Shown piece after piece: positions 1 to 9,052 of a stretch of DNA of 14,177 nucleotides. Source of the DNA: Phoronis ovalis (Eukaryota > Phoronida > Phoronidae). The stretch lies in contig JAOXYB010033617.1 of assembly GCA_028565635.1 (NCBI GenBank), positions 19,001 through 33,177 of the forward strand, in the 5' to 3' direction. The notes beneath the pieces are model-generated. The model had not been told where the DNA came from. It worked only from the letters and a program-made list of their open reading frames with translations, and ran no database searches. Positions within the stretch are counted from its first letter, which is position 1; each line of letters opens with the position of its first letter. The translations under genes and the position numbers were made by a program.

Positions 1-195
1 ACATGTTAACAGCAAAATATGGTGTACCCTTGTTCAGAAATTGACAACTGAGATACACATCAGAATTGTAAGAAAAGCAAAAAAAATCCATATATCACTG
101 AACATGGCATAAAATATACAACAAAGGGGTTGAGGTTGCATTTGGCATTAAAATATTTGTTAATAGTACTTGATTATATACTAATTTATTTTCAG
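1..195 (+). other. 3' end of an upstream intron
   Basis: AT-rich non-coding sequence that ends in a pyrimidine-rich tract and a 3' splice site (TTATTTTCAG) at 186-195. The upstream exons, which should encode the first membrane helices of the exchanger and the start of its loop, lie before this window. Nothing else was recognised here. Confidence 0.5.
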
Positions 196-228
196 CCAAG
201 CCAACTTGAAATCTGATGGAAAGGAAAC
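196..228 (+). CDS. NCX: NCX exon 1 of window: 33-nt linker exon
   Basis: A very short exon between a good acceptor (TTATTTTCAG) and a near-consensus donor (gtgagt at 229). It starts with the third base of a codon and ends after two bases, and reads QANLKSDGKE followed by AC, which joins to T of the next exon to give threonine. The peptide is polar and charged, as expected of the disordered part of the exchanger's cytosolic loop, but it has no recognisable motif. Support is the splice sites and the phase match to exon 2. Its length is a multiple of three, so it could be skipped without loss of frame. It could be a chance match, because a 33-nt peptide carries little information. Confidence 0.5.
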
Positions 229-1120
229 GTGAGTATTTATACCGGTATCCATGAAAATTATTAGTAAAAATATATTATTTTATCTTAAAATTGTTAATGC
301 ATTAGGTACAACATCATCATTGTAAATTCAACTGCAATATCTGAAATGACAAAATATTGAAGTTAACAGTTATACAGCAAACTCTAAAATATAATGGGAT
401 AGAATAAAATATCCAACGATAAAGTTTACTTAAATGAAACTTAGTTTCTGGAGAATATATGCAAAGGACTCTTGAGTTTTTAAGCTGCTACCTACATATA
501 TAACACACATGTTTGAAAGTGGCTAGGTTTGGCTTTTGAATTTTAACAAAAGAGTGATTTTGAGTTTTTACAATGCTTCATTAAAAATTAACTTAAGTTA
601 AAGGTATTATGAACATTTATGGATTAAGGCACTTGGTTTAATAAATTGTTATTTTGTTCAGCATGTATATTATAATTCAGACATAGATGTTGCATTTTCT
701 TTTATGTATACGTAATAATTTTAGAACCAACAAGAACGCTAAAGCAGAAAATACAAGCTGCATTTTATACTTTACCTTATCTCAATTATTAAGTTCTTTC
801 CTCTTTTACTAATTGGTTGGTTTTATTTATTTATTTTGCATTTCATCTGTGATATGTTTAATAAAAATTTATTCCTTTCTTTTTTAAAAATAATTTGAAT
901 GCATCCCTAACTAACTAGGTTATCCTTTATGGGAAACTCCAGCATGTTACCAGAGAAATTTGCTTGGTGGTAACCAAATGTAATAATTGAAGTTATCTCG
1001 TCATCAATTTACAATGTTGAGTGATTTAAAACTGAAACATTTTAAAGTTTTAGCACCTTTTAAATCTTTAATACACTTATTTATTTTCATAAAATAGACT
1101 GGGATGTTATTGTTTTCTAG
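229..1120 (+). other. intron 1, no gene seen
   Basis: 892 bases of AT-rich intron from gtgagt to TGTTTTCTAG. It has poly-T and AT-rich stretches, and no exon-like block, RNA gene or clear repeat was found on either strand. Confidence 0.55.
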
Positions 1121-1213
1121 TGATAGTGGGAAGACTAGCTCCACATATGTTCCGGGGCTTGGTTCAGCCACGGAGCTTTTACCAATAAACAACAGCTTAT
1201 CGCCACCTCCAAG
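1121..1213 (+). CDS. NCX: NCX exon 2 of window: 93-nt Ser/Pro-rich linker exon
   Basis: Exon flanked by the acceptor TGTTTTCTAG and the donor gtataa. Joined to exon 1 it reads T-DSGKTSSTYVPGLGSATELL, then PINNSLSPPP, and ends with AG of a split codon. It is visibly less AT-rich than the surrounding intron, which supports coding. The peptide is rich in Ser, Thr, Pro and Gly, has no recognisable domain, and would lie in the cytosolic loop before CBD1. Low-complexity linkers of this kind are often phosphorylated or alternatively spliced, but that is inference. The open frame continues past the donor to 1346; the compositional change and the phase match to exon 3 favour splicing at 1213. Confidence 0.65.
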
Positions 1214-3628
1214 GTATAATGGATTGTGTCTAGCTTCACGTCTGTTCGTCTTTCCTTTCGATTTCTATCTATGTATTTGTATCCCTCAAATGGGCCAATA
1301 TGTCAGTGATACAGAAGTTTACTCCCATTTTTCAGAAATAGGATAAATTGTAATCTGCACTGCGACATGCCTGTATCAAGAAAATGCATTTTATCTCTTC
1401 ATATAATTTTGGGATGTGAGATTGTTTAAAAACATCAACCTTGACGTTGTGTCTTTGTTAGAATTGCTTCTGGTTTGCAAACGAAAATCTGTAAAAACCT
1501 AAAGCAATTTTGCAGAACTTCCAAGATTGTCGACTAATTACAATTCATTCTTTCATTTAAAATGAAAAATGCGGAAAAATGCGTATTTTATTTTGTATCA
1601 CTGTTGGTATGTGGTCTATACTGAAGTGTATTCAATGTTCAGTAGTTGTCATGCATATGTTATAAATAGTGAAAGCACAGTTCTTGAAATATAAACATGT
1701 CAAAATACTAGTAACAGGAGCAATGATCTATGATTTAGTGTAGCATGTTTTCATATGCAGTTGATACCAAGTTTGGAAATATTTTGCAAGTGAATATAAA
1801 AGCTGAATATATTGAATATATTCATAAGGAATTAGCAGTGTTACATAAAATTACAACTAATGATTTTTGTTCAACAATGGAGAAATAATTGAGTTTTTTA
1901 CTCTAACTTCTGGAAAAACAATATTTTTCCCAAGCCGTTCTATATCATAAATGATATTTTTTAAGAGATTATGTAAAAAAATTAGACCGAAAATTTAAGT
2001 TTAAACTAAATTCACAATTAGCTCTTTCTCATGAGCTGGATTGTTAGTATTTTATAGAACATTTTTTGTTAAAACTCTTTGATATGTATAACTTCTGTCC
2101 AAAACTTTTCTTATGGAGGAATTCTGAGTCTATAGTTATGTATCCCTCAAATTTGCTCTTTAACATTTTGTTAGACTTTTTTGACGGAATATTTTGCTTT
2201 TTCCTAAAGCTAGTTGAGAATTCAATTATTTATTCATTGTGAAACATGTAGTACGTACTGTGTTACTCGTCTTCTATGAAATCAGTTTATAATGTGGCAG
2301 TTAAAGAATTGTGCTTTCAGCTTCTTGTCTTTGTCGTTCTTATATTAATGTTTTCTTATAGTGTAACTAGGGCACATAAATTATTGAATTTATGAAAAAT
2401 ACAAGTTAATTACATTAATTTAATATTTTACAAATGATCGAAAATAAAGAGGCACTATCACAGTTTGTTGCTGGTGTGTGCAAACTAAGCACTGTGTGTG
2501 CAAAGAGCATAATTTATGTTCACAAAAAAATTAATATTAAGTATTATTGCACTTGTGTTGCATACTAATAACTTAAAGTGTATTAAATTGCTTTTATAGT
2601 TCAGGTGTTAATGTGCATCCAGAAGTAAAAAAGACATGAAATGATTTAGCTTTTTGGAACGTTTTTCAAATTTCATATGGCAACTTGCTCCAAGAAAAGT
2701 GAAAATGTGTGTAAATGCATTTGGTTCAAGGGTGTCAAAATTGTCCCATCTAAGCATTTTCTGATTTTATTTAATGCTGAATACCAATAGCTAATTGCTA
2801 TGCATAATAATTCAGATCTGCTGAAAGAACTATAATGTTAATGATAAAAATAGGCATTAGTAAGATAATTACCTGAACTACCTAGTGTTCAGTATACAGG
2901 GAATTGTTTAGCATGAATTGTGCTTGTTCATGATATGAGTTTTGGGAGTATTTTCAAATGTTAACTTACCCAAATCATAATTTTATATAACCTACTATAC
3001 CAAATGCACCTACTACATGCACATTTTCTTTCTCGTTGCTGTCGATTCTTGGATGCACACTAGTAAAAAGTTTTTCTGTGAATTAAATCTACTTAATATA
3101 AAGCCAGCCAATGCTAGTAGACATTAGTGTTGTATGTTTTTGCTTTAGTTCCTAGAGTTCTTTGGTGAGATAACGCAAATCTTGAAGCTAGCAGTAGAAT
3201 ATTTATAGCTGTTGTCAGTGATGTAAATAAAATACATTATTTCAAAGCATATTTATTGGGGATAGAGATTTTCCAACTACCCTCAACTACGGAGTTCCAG
3301 ATGATTATATATTAAACAGTACAATGTATGTAATTATAATTACTCATCCTTGATATCATATATTCCTGCATCTGACAAATATTTGCCTAATATGGCTCCG
3401 CTATAGACAACTAATTACAGTTAGTTTTCCATGCTGTGCAACTGGATCAAAAGCTTTCTTGAAGTCAGTGAACTGCTAAAAAATGACCATTTGTAGAATT
3501 ATGTTTGTATGACAATATGCATAAAATTTTTTTTTAAAGTCATTACATCTACAACCATGACCATAACTGCATCCTCTATTACTTATATTAACTTCACCAT
3601 AACTAACAGCATGCTTTGTGTTTTGCAG
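1214..3628 (+). other. intron 2 with a retroelement relic
   Basis: 2,415 bases of AT-rich intron from gtataa to TTTTGCAG. The only interpretable content is a short reverse-transcriptase-like relic on the - strand near 3440-3472, listed separately. A near-palindrome of AT sequence (GAATATATT and its complement) lies near 1806-1824. No other exon or RNA gene was recognised. Confidence 0.55.
3440..3472 (-). pseudogene. non-LTR reverse transcriptase fragment (relic)
   Basis: Read on the - strand this stretch encodes FTDFKKAFDPV, which matches the F-x-D-F-K-K-A-F-D-S-V signature of the palm domain (first catalytic aspartate block) in many non-LTR retrotransposon reverse transcriptases. The frame then runs on as AQHGKL before decaying into a stop near 3403, and a stop also lies just upstream of the motif. 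Only about 30 residues are recognisable, so this would be an old, broken, dead insertion. The family (RTE, CR1 or other) cannot be told. A chance match is possible because only one motif supports it. Confidence 0.4.
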
Positions 3629-3724
3629 CGATTCACATAACACTGGATCCACCACAAAGCTTGTGACTGCTATTGATAGAGAGGTTATGACTCAGGATCA
3701 GCAAAGATCGTTTGCTCGAGCCAG
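3629..3724 (+). CDS. NCX: NCX exon 3 of window: linker before CBD1
   Basis: 96-nt exon between the acceptor TTTTGCAG and the donor gtatat. Phase agrees with exons 2 and 4. It reads S-DSHNTGSTTKLVTAIDREVM, then TQDQQRSFARAR across the junction to exon 4. The segment QQRSFARARFRHAA looks like the divergent counterpart of the conserved helical stretch before CBD1 in other exchangers (QQKSRAFYRIQAT in mammalian NCX1), where it lies in the cytosolic loop between the membrane core and the Ca2+ sensor. Length is a multiple of three, so skipping would keep the frame but would remove part of that conserved stretch. Confidence 0.8.
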
Positions 3725-5462
3725 GTATATGCTTTGACTTACTGCACTTGTATGCTTACTCTTTTCAGTTGCCTTAGACTCTCCAATGAAAATGTAGAAG
3801 TTTCATATATATTTTAGGGTCATTGGTTTTCGTTAAATACTAAAAAGTGTTAATCATAATATAAAACATGTTTTCCTAACTCTCATAACTTCACATAGTG
3901 CATTGACTTCTATGGGACTTGTATTATTACTCTCATGGAATATTTTCTATTAGACAAGGTTTTGTCACACTTCTGCTATAGATGCATGCCTGCATGTGAA
4001 TATACTGAAACCTTTCAATAAGTCTGCTACAAATATAACACTCTACTCAACATATTATCATATGTTTATAATAATAACTGAGTTGTAGTTGTACTTTAAA
4101 TTTAGATATTATCTATGCTTCCTCATATAACAACACCTTGGTGATTGATTAGTAATTATTAGCATATCCCAATGGTTGTTTTGTGATTTATTAAATTAAT
4201 GTTTAAGAAGTCCAAAGCAAACTATTTTGATTCTAGCAAATATTCAATTTCATGTTTAACCTCTAGTTGTGTTGTGATTGTACTAATGCTGTGGACTTGT
4301 CTCTTTATACCCTTGCTTCCCTACAAATGTACTGCTATCATTACATTGCATGATGGGTAAGAAAAATAATTTTAATCAATTAAACATTAAAATAATAACT
4401 TGTGCATGTATTATTTCATTGAATGATGTTGTATGAGTGGCACTTTTTATGAGTTGATATCTCTTAATTCCAGAAACAGACAAATGCTGTATTCTAACAA
4501 AACAAACTACATTAAATATCATAAGAAAAATTATGTACTTTTCTTGTGGGAATTTCGTTGGTTTTTAAACCCTTCATGCCAATGTTTTGTGTTTGTGTCT
4601 GTTACTAGGATTGAGATATCCAGCGTGAGGACTATTAACTTTAGTTCGCTTGCTTATAGGTTGCAGTTATAGTCTTTTATTGAAAAGTGCTGGTTTAACA
4701 TACATAACACAGCTCTTGGAGTTTCCATAATTTTTGCAATTGTTTTACTGTCACTATTCACTGTCACAAATTTTGCTGTGAACCACATTTTGTTTATGGC
4801 ATATTTAGATTTTTTGTAGCAATAGCAAAGGTTGACTTGTTATTTGTTGCTTTTCCACAAAATAACATTTCTGTTATTGAAATGTGTGGTCTTTTCTTAG
4901 AAGTGATAAAATTCAGTCCAGAATTAAATCTTACTTTAAACATAAGAAACCTAGCAGTTTGCACTTAAGATGACCACAGCACTGTTATGTTTAAGGTAAG
5001 GTTCAGTTTTGGATAAATTTTATATTCAGAATACTATTAACTGATTTTAAATGACCCATGGACGGTTTCTAACCTTGTTTGTAAGATCCATATAATAAGT
5101 ACATTCAATCATATTTTTTTATCAAGCAAATTAATTTTCGTAATTTTGGTAATAAAAAAGCTCTTAAATGTGCTAATTTAACAATATCTTAAAGAATTCA
5201 TATAATTATAGTTTGAAGTAATTGGCCTGCATGTAATTTGATTAAATGGTTTATTTTAACCACATTTTTGATTTTTTTAAGATTTACATTTCAGAGCTTT
5301 GAATTATATTACCTATAACAAGCATGATCAGCTTTGTATTATTAACAATTTATTATTATTTTTCTTTTTTGCGATGCATTGTGATTGCTTTAAAACAGAA
5401 TCAGGTATTATAATTAGTGTCTTGGTATTAACAGAAGCATTTTTGTGTTTAGCTTAGGACAT

Positions 5463-5578
5463 TTGCCCCTTCCAACTGCTGTTTCACTACAAGTTAAACT
5501 CCCAGAAAAATGTGCTATTTCTTGTTCTTCAAATGTCACGTTTTCTAAGTTGTTTGAGACAATAGGTGGAAGGGGCAA
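5463..5578. repeat. short inverted repeat, 12-bp perfect arms
   Basis: TTGCCCCTTCCA at 5463-5474 is repeated exactly in inverted orientation (TGGAAGGGGCAA) at 5567-5578, with 92 bases between. The arms are GC-rich in an AT-rich intron, so they stand out. The stretch between is also less AT-rich than its surroundings and is open on both strands. It may be the trace of a small DNA transposon or an RNA stem. No target-site duplication was recognised. Confidence 0.45.
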
Positions 5579-7133
5579 TTTGTTGGATAGGCAAAGAGCT
5601 CCAAGCATAAAATACACATCTATATTTATCAATTACTTTTGAAAAAATATGCTATGTACAGTTTAAAAAAGTATCACTCATGTTTAAATAATACCATTTC
5701 ATTAAAAAATAAATTTTATTGCTTGTGTTAAAAATGCTTGGAAACTCATTGATCGGTTGTATAGCTGAACATGCAGCTATTGATCCGCTTATCCATTTGA
5801 TGTGGTGTTTAGATTTGCATGAGCATAGATTTTCATTCAAATATTTATTGATCTGTAAAAGTGTCTGCTTGCTTTTGTTAACTGTCTGGAAAAAGATATT
5901 TTTCTTGTCCTAATTCTAGCTTGTTTTCTTATGCAAATTAAAATATTGCATTTAACTTAGTTATAGGTTAAATTGTGTTGACATTTTCTGTTGTGGTGAC
6001 TGTAGTCATGTTAGCTATATGTAGTTGCATTTAATACTAGAAGTATGTTACTATTTTACATTCTTGTGTATGAATGTAGATATTTATTAGTTGAAACAGA
6101 ATTTCTTAATCTATAATATTCTTGATAAAAGTGTGCAAACTTAATTCTTTCTCACTTGAAAATCCTGAGGTTCTGCTCGAGTTTGTTGATGTTAAGAATG
6201 TAATAATTTGACATTAATTTGCTGTTTTCAAAATTTGCATGTACATTTAGCCGATATGCGTATGTATTCACAATTTGATTTTTGTAGATCAAATTATTTT
6301 GTTTAGAATGATTATTTTTTTACTGTTTTTTTTGTGAAAATCCACAGTTCTGATTTTGAAATATTCTCTATACATCTGGAATGAGGTAAATGAAGAACAC
6401 TATACAGTATTTTTCCTGGTTATTAATTTCTGCTGTTTGCAAACTGTAAAATGGCTTAATTGATAACTAATCAGGAAAAAGGCTTTCCGTCTACTAATTA
6501 TTCTGACAGTTACATATGGAGAATGTTTTGGGTTTTTTTTATTTCATCACCAATTTATTTACATGTCTATCAACTTTTAGACTGACTTATTAAACTTATC
6601 ATAAACTTCTCTCCTTTCAAATTATTTGTTGGAGTTAGGATTTATATTTTAATTTGTAATATTCCGTAATCCTTAAATTGTACTGTCACATGACATTTGA
6701 GAATAAGGTTCATGTATGATATAGTACATGTAAATAACATTTCTTCAAACCCGGTTCAATGTACTTTCATTCATGACAAGTTTTAGATGTGTTTGGTCCT
6801 CATTTTATCCAAGATTTTATTTAAAATTTGTGTCGGTTTGATTTTAGAAAGTCCCAGTATGATATAAATTAGTAAAAAACTAACATTCATTGCTAAAATT
6901 TGTAGAAATGCATAAATTCCATTAGCATTAGCTTGAAGGTATACACGTATGCATTGAAGATCTGACAGATTATGACAAGAAATAGATCTGTGTATAGTTC
7001 CCAAAGCACTATATGTATTAATCTCTTGAATTAAAGCAAATGTGATATCCACATTTCAGATGAAAATTATATTAGATTGCTATCAATGCACACTACACCA
7101 TACTAAGTGACTGGAAGGTATAATACTTTCTAA

Positions 7134-7171
7134 TTTATAACATAAATAGTTTTATAACATTTATAACATAA
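7134..7171. repeat. degenerate tandem repeat of TTTATAACATA
   Basis: Three imperfect copies of a unit close to TTTATAACAT, the middle one set off by a few bases. This looks like simple slippage in AT-rich intron sequence; no function is suggested. Confidence 0.4.
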
Positions 7172-7975
7172 AAACTCAGCCAGTCTCTAGGCTGTGCACT
7201 TAGATCAATTTACCTTAATCGTGTTTAATGTTAGCCAATATTACATGATGTACCGTAAATTGCTTTGATTTTACAAATGACTAATAACACTATTATAATA
7301 TTTGTTGTAGCTTTCATTATATTTTTTTCAATTTTTGAAGTACTTTTTACAATTTGTCCATATCTAATTTAACACATATGGCCATACAGGATTGAATTTT
7401 TCTTTACTGGTCAGAACTTTATCTTCATTATTTTCTTTTTTTAATGGCAAGTTTTAGTTTGCAGATACCATAAATAAAGAGGTTTTTTTTGTAAAATTCA
7501 TTAAATAATCTCCAAATTGTTAGAATTCAGTTGAGTGAAAAAATAAAATTCCCAGTTTTAATTAATATACTGTCTTGCTGAACAAATATTCTAGTATTAT
7601 TTGTGGTTTTAATTGAAATAATTTACTTTAAAAACACTGTCAGAATAATGAACATTACAAATTGGGACACCCTAGTTATTGCACAAATTGTTTGAGCACA
7701 TTTTTTAAATAAATTTTACAAATATCTTTGTGTTTGGCATTTTGGTCATAATTCATTTACTTCATCCTGTTTGATATGTATGGAACAAGTAATAGCTAAT
7801 GCATTCATTTTGGCTTGCTTCAGTATACTGTAATATTGAATAATCTGCATACAGCATGTCAAAAGGTTTGGTTGTGTTTTTCAATTTTTTGTTCCAAAGT
7901 TAACCAATTTATAATAAACTTTGATATTTTAATGGTTCTGCCAAAGATTCATGGATAGGTCATTTGTTATTTCAG

Positions 7976-8112
7976 ATTTCGACATGCTGCTATTAGTTCT
8001 ATGCTTGGACAGAAGAAACACACCAATCGCCCAACAACGCCAAAACCAAAAATATTAGACATTGTTGACCAAGTTCGTAGTTTGAACACATACAATAATC
8101 ACATGACAGAAG
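7976..8112 (+). CDS. NCX: NCX exon 4 of window: basic linker leading into CBD1
   Basis: 137-nt exon with the acceptor TTATTTCAG and the donor gtatgt. It reads R-FRHAAISSMLGQKKHTNRP, then TTPKPKILDIVDQVRSL, then NTYNNHMTE, and ends one base into a codon. It completes the conserved pre-CBD1 stretch begun in exon 3 (FARARFRHAA) and adds a Lys/Pro-rich linker. In the family this segment is cytosolic and connects the membrane core to the Ca2+-sensing domains. Composition is clearly less AT-rich than the flanking intron. Phase changes here from 2 to 1, so this exon cannot be skipped without breaking the frame. Confidence 0.85.
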
Positions 8113-8160
8113 GTATGTAAAAAACATACAATTTTAATATTTATACCTCATGAGAAATGT

Positions 8161-8382
8161 TTATAGTCAGGGACACATATGCATTCCACAAATGTTTTAT
8201 TCTTATTCCATGAATCGTCAGGCTGTGAAGAGGCATGCACAAAGATAATTTGCACTTATAAGCAGCAGGTCTAGGAACATAACTACTTACAAGTGTGATT
8301 TCCATTTGTGCATGCCTCTTCACATTCTGATGATTCATGAAATAAGGAAACATTTATGGGACACATATGTCCCCGACTATAA
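8161..8382. mobile_element. foldback MITE with arms of about 100 bp
   Basis: A 222-bp element that is almost entirely one inverted repeat. The left arm begins TTATAGTCAGGGACACATAT and the right arm ends with its near complement, ACACATATGTCCCCGACTATAA. The arms match with scattered mismatches through about 8161-8267 and 8281-8382, including a perfect GTGAAGAGGCATGCACAA block, leaving a loop of roughly 14 bases. It has no coding capacity. The structure is that of a miniature inverted-repeat transposable element mobilised by a DNA transposase encoded elsewhere. The ends contain TA on both sides, compatible with a TA target duplication, but the exact boundary and superfamily are not certain. Confidence 0.8.
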
Positions 8383-8420
8383 TGCATACACTACCCCACA
8401 GAGAAATCCTGTCACTCAAA

Positions 8421-8724
8421 TCTATACTACTAAATCTCGAGTGTCCGTCTGTCACTCTGTAACTCTGTCACTCTTTCCACCAAATATCTTCAAAACTATT
8501 ACATGTAGAATCATGATCTTTTCACACATCGTAGGCATCGACGATGGCTCGGTTTCCTCAAATTTTGGGGTCAATCGGTCAACGGTATCATATTTAATGG
8601 GGCATTTTTGAAACTCTTGCATCATTTTTTTTTGCCTGTGAGAGTCACGTGAACATGTCTGAACTCGGCCTTACATGACCTACATCTCTATCAAGATCTG
8701 TGGTTTACCACGGGTGCCGTCTAG
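8421..8724 (+). mobile_element. non-autonomous Helitron
   Basis: A 304-bp element with the expected Helitron ends. The 5' end is TCTATACTACTAAATC directly after an A, and the 3' end is CTAG directly before a T, which fits insertion between A and T without target duplication. A 6-bp hairpin (CTGTGG at 8698-8703, loop TTTA, CCACGG at 8708-8713, one G-T pair) lies 7 bases before the CTAG end, as in the Helitron 3' terminator. No Rep/helicase coding sequence fits in this length, so it must depend on an enzyme supplied in trans. The interior has a short CTGTCACTCTGTAACTCTGT run near 8450-8474 and is less AT-rich than the host intron. Confidence 0.8.
8698..8713 (+). other. Helitron 3' hairpin
   Basis: Stem CTGTGG/CCACGG with a TTTA loop, placed 7 bases upstream of the terminal CTAG. 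In this transposon class a hairpin in this place marks the end of rolling-circle strand transfer. Confidence 0.7.
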
Positions 8725-8952
8725 TATTAAACTATATCGCCTTTCTATTTCTTGCACCTACTGTATGTCATATCAACTAAATCGAGACAGTCAGAGGCAG
8801 CCTGTAAACTGAAGAGTTGTTACCTCAGGTCTGCAGTTGTTTTTCCCATTAATGCTGCCAAACCTTTTATGTTTCTTGAGAAATAAATATAACACAAAAA
8901 CTTGGCTATTGTTTTTCATATTGTTTTCAATAATTTTGCTTTAAACTTTCAG

Positions 8953-9052
8953 AGGACCTTTGTGGAAAGTTTACATTTGCCGCACCAAGCTACTCTGTGA
9001 TAGAAAGTGCTGGGATTCTTGAAGTAGATGTTTTATTTCATCGTAAGAAGCC
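8953..9052 (+). CDS. NCX: NCX exon 5 of window: start of CBD1
   Basis: 100-nt exon with the acceptor AACTTTCAG and the donor gtaagt. It reads [18 protein letters not shown], then [16 protein letters not shown]. This is the first two strands of a Calx-beta domain: GKFTF-x-A-P-x-Y-x-V-x-E-S-A-G matches the KIFFEQGTYQCLENCG start of CBD1 in mammalian NCX1. The glutamate that follows the FF in NCX1, a Ca2+ ligand there, is alanine here by this alignment. CBD1 is the high-affinity Ca2+ sensor that activates the exchanger from the cytosol. A second GT donor (gtaaga at 9043) lies 10 bases inside the exon; its use would shift the frame. Confidence 0.88.

Larger units (their letters stand above)
3725..7975 (+). 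other. intron 3 (4.25 kb), no firm gene content
   Basis: The longest intron in the window, from gtatat to TATTTCAG. It is AT-rich throughout, with many poly-T runs. It contains a 12-bp inverted repeat at 5463-5474 and 5567-5578, a short tandem repeat near 7134-7171, a weak 51-nt candidate exon at 4609-4659, and seven TGCATG hexamers. Several small open frames on both strands near 5414-5913 and 6783-7052 show no family resemblance and are treated as chance. No RNA gene was recognised. Confidence 0.5.
8113..8952 (+). other. intron 4, mostly mobile-element sequence
   Basis: 840 bases from gtatgt to AACTTTCAG. Nearly two thirds of it is two small transposable elements side by side, a foldback MITE and a non-autonomous Helitron, described separately. 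The remaining stretch 8726-8950 holds no recognised feature. Confidence 0.7.

Noticed and set aside
1214-1346. Extension of exon 2 to the end of its open frame
   Set aside because: After 1213 the composition turns intron-like and the phase match to exon 3 needs splicing at the gtataa donor.
5414-5913. Overlapping small open frames on both strands
   Set aside because: No recognisable protein, no compatible splice sites in phase with the host gene, and overlap on opposite strands typical of chance. Only the inverted repeat was kept.
6783-7052. 89-codon open frame on the minus strand
   Set aside because: Hydrophobic and Ile-rich, as expected from AT-rich DNA; no motif and no supporting context.
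8141-8611. Small open frames on both strands (8141-8353 minus, 8306-8611 plus)
   Set aside because: They lie inside the MITE and Helitron and arise from their inverted-repeat and low-stop composition. No protein family resemblance was seen.
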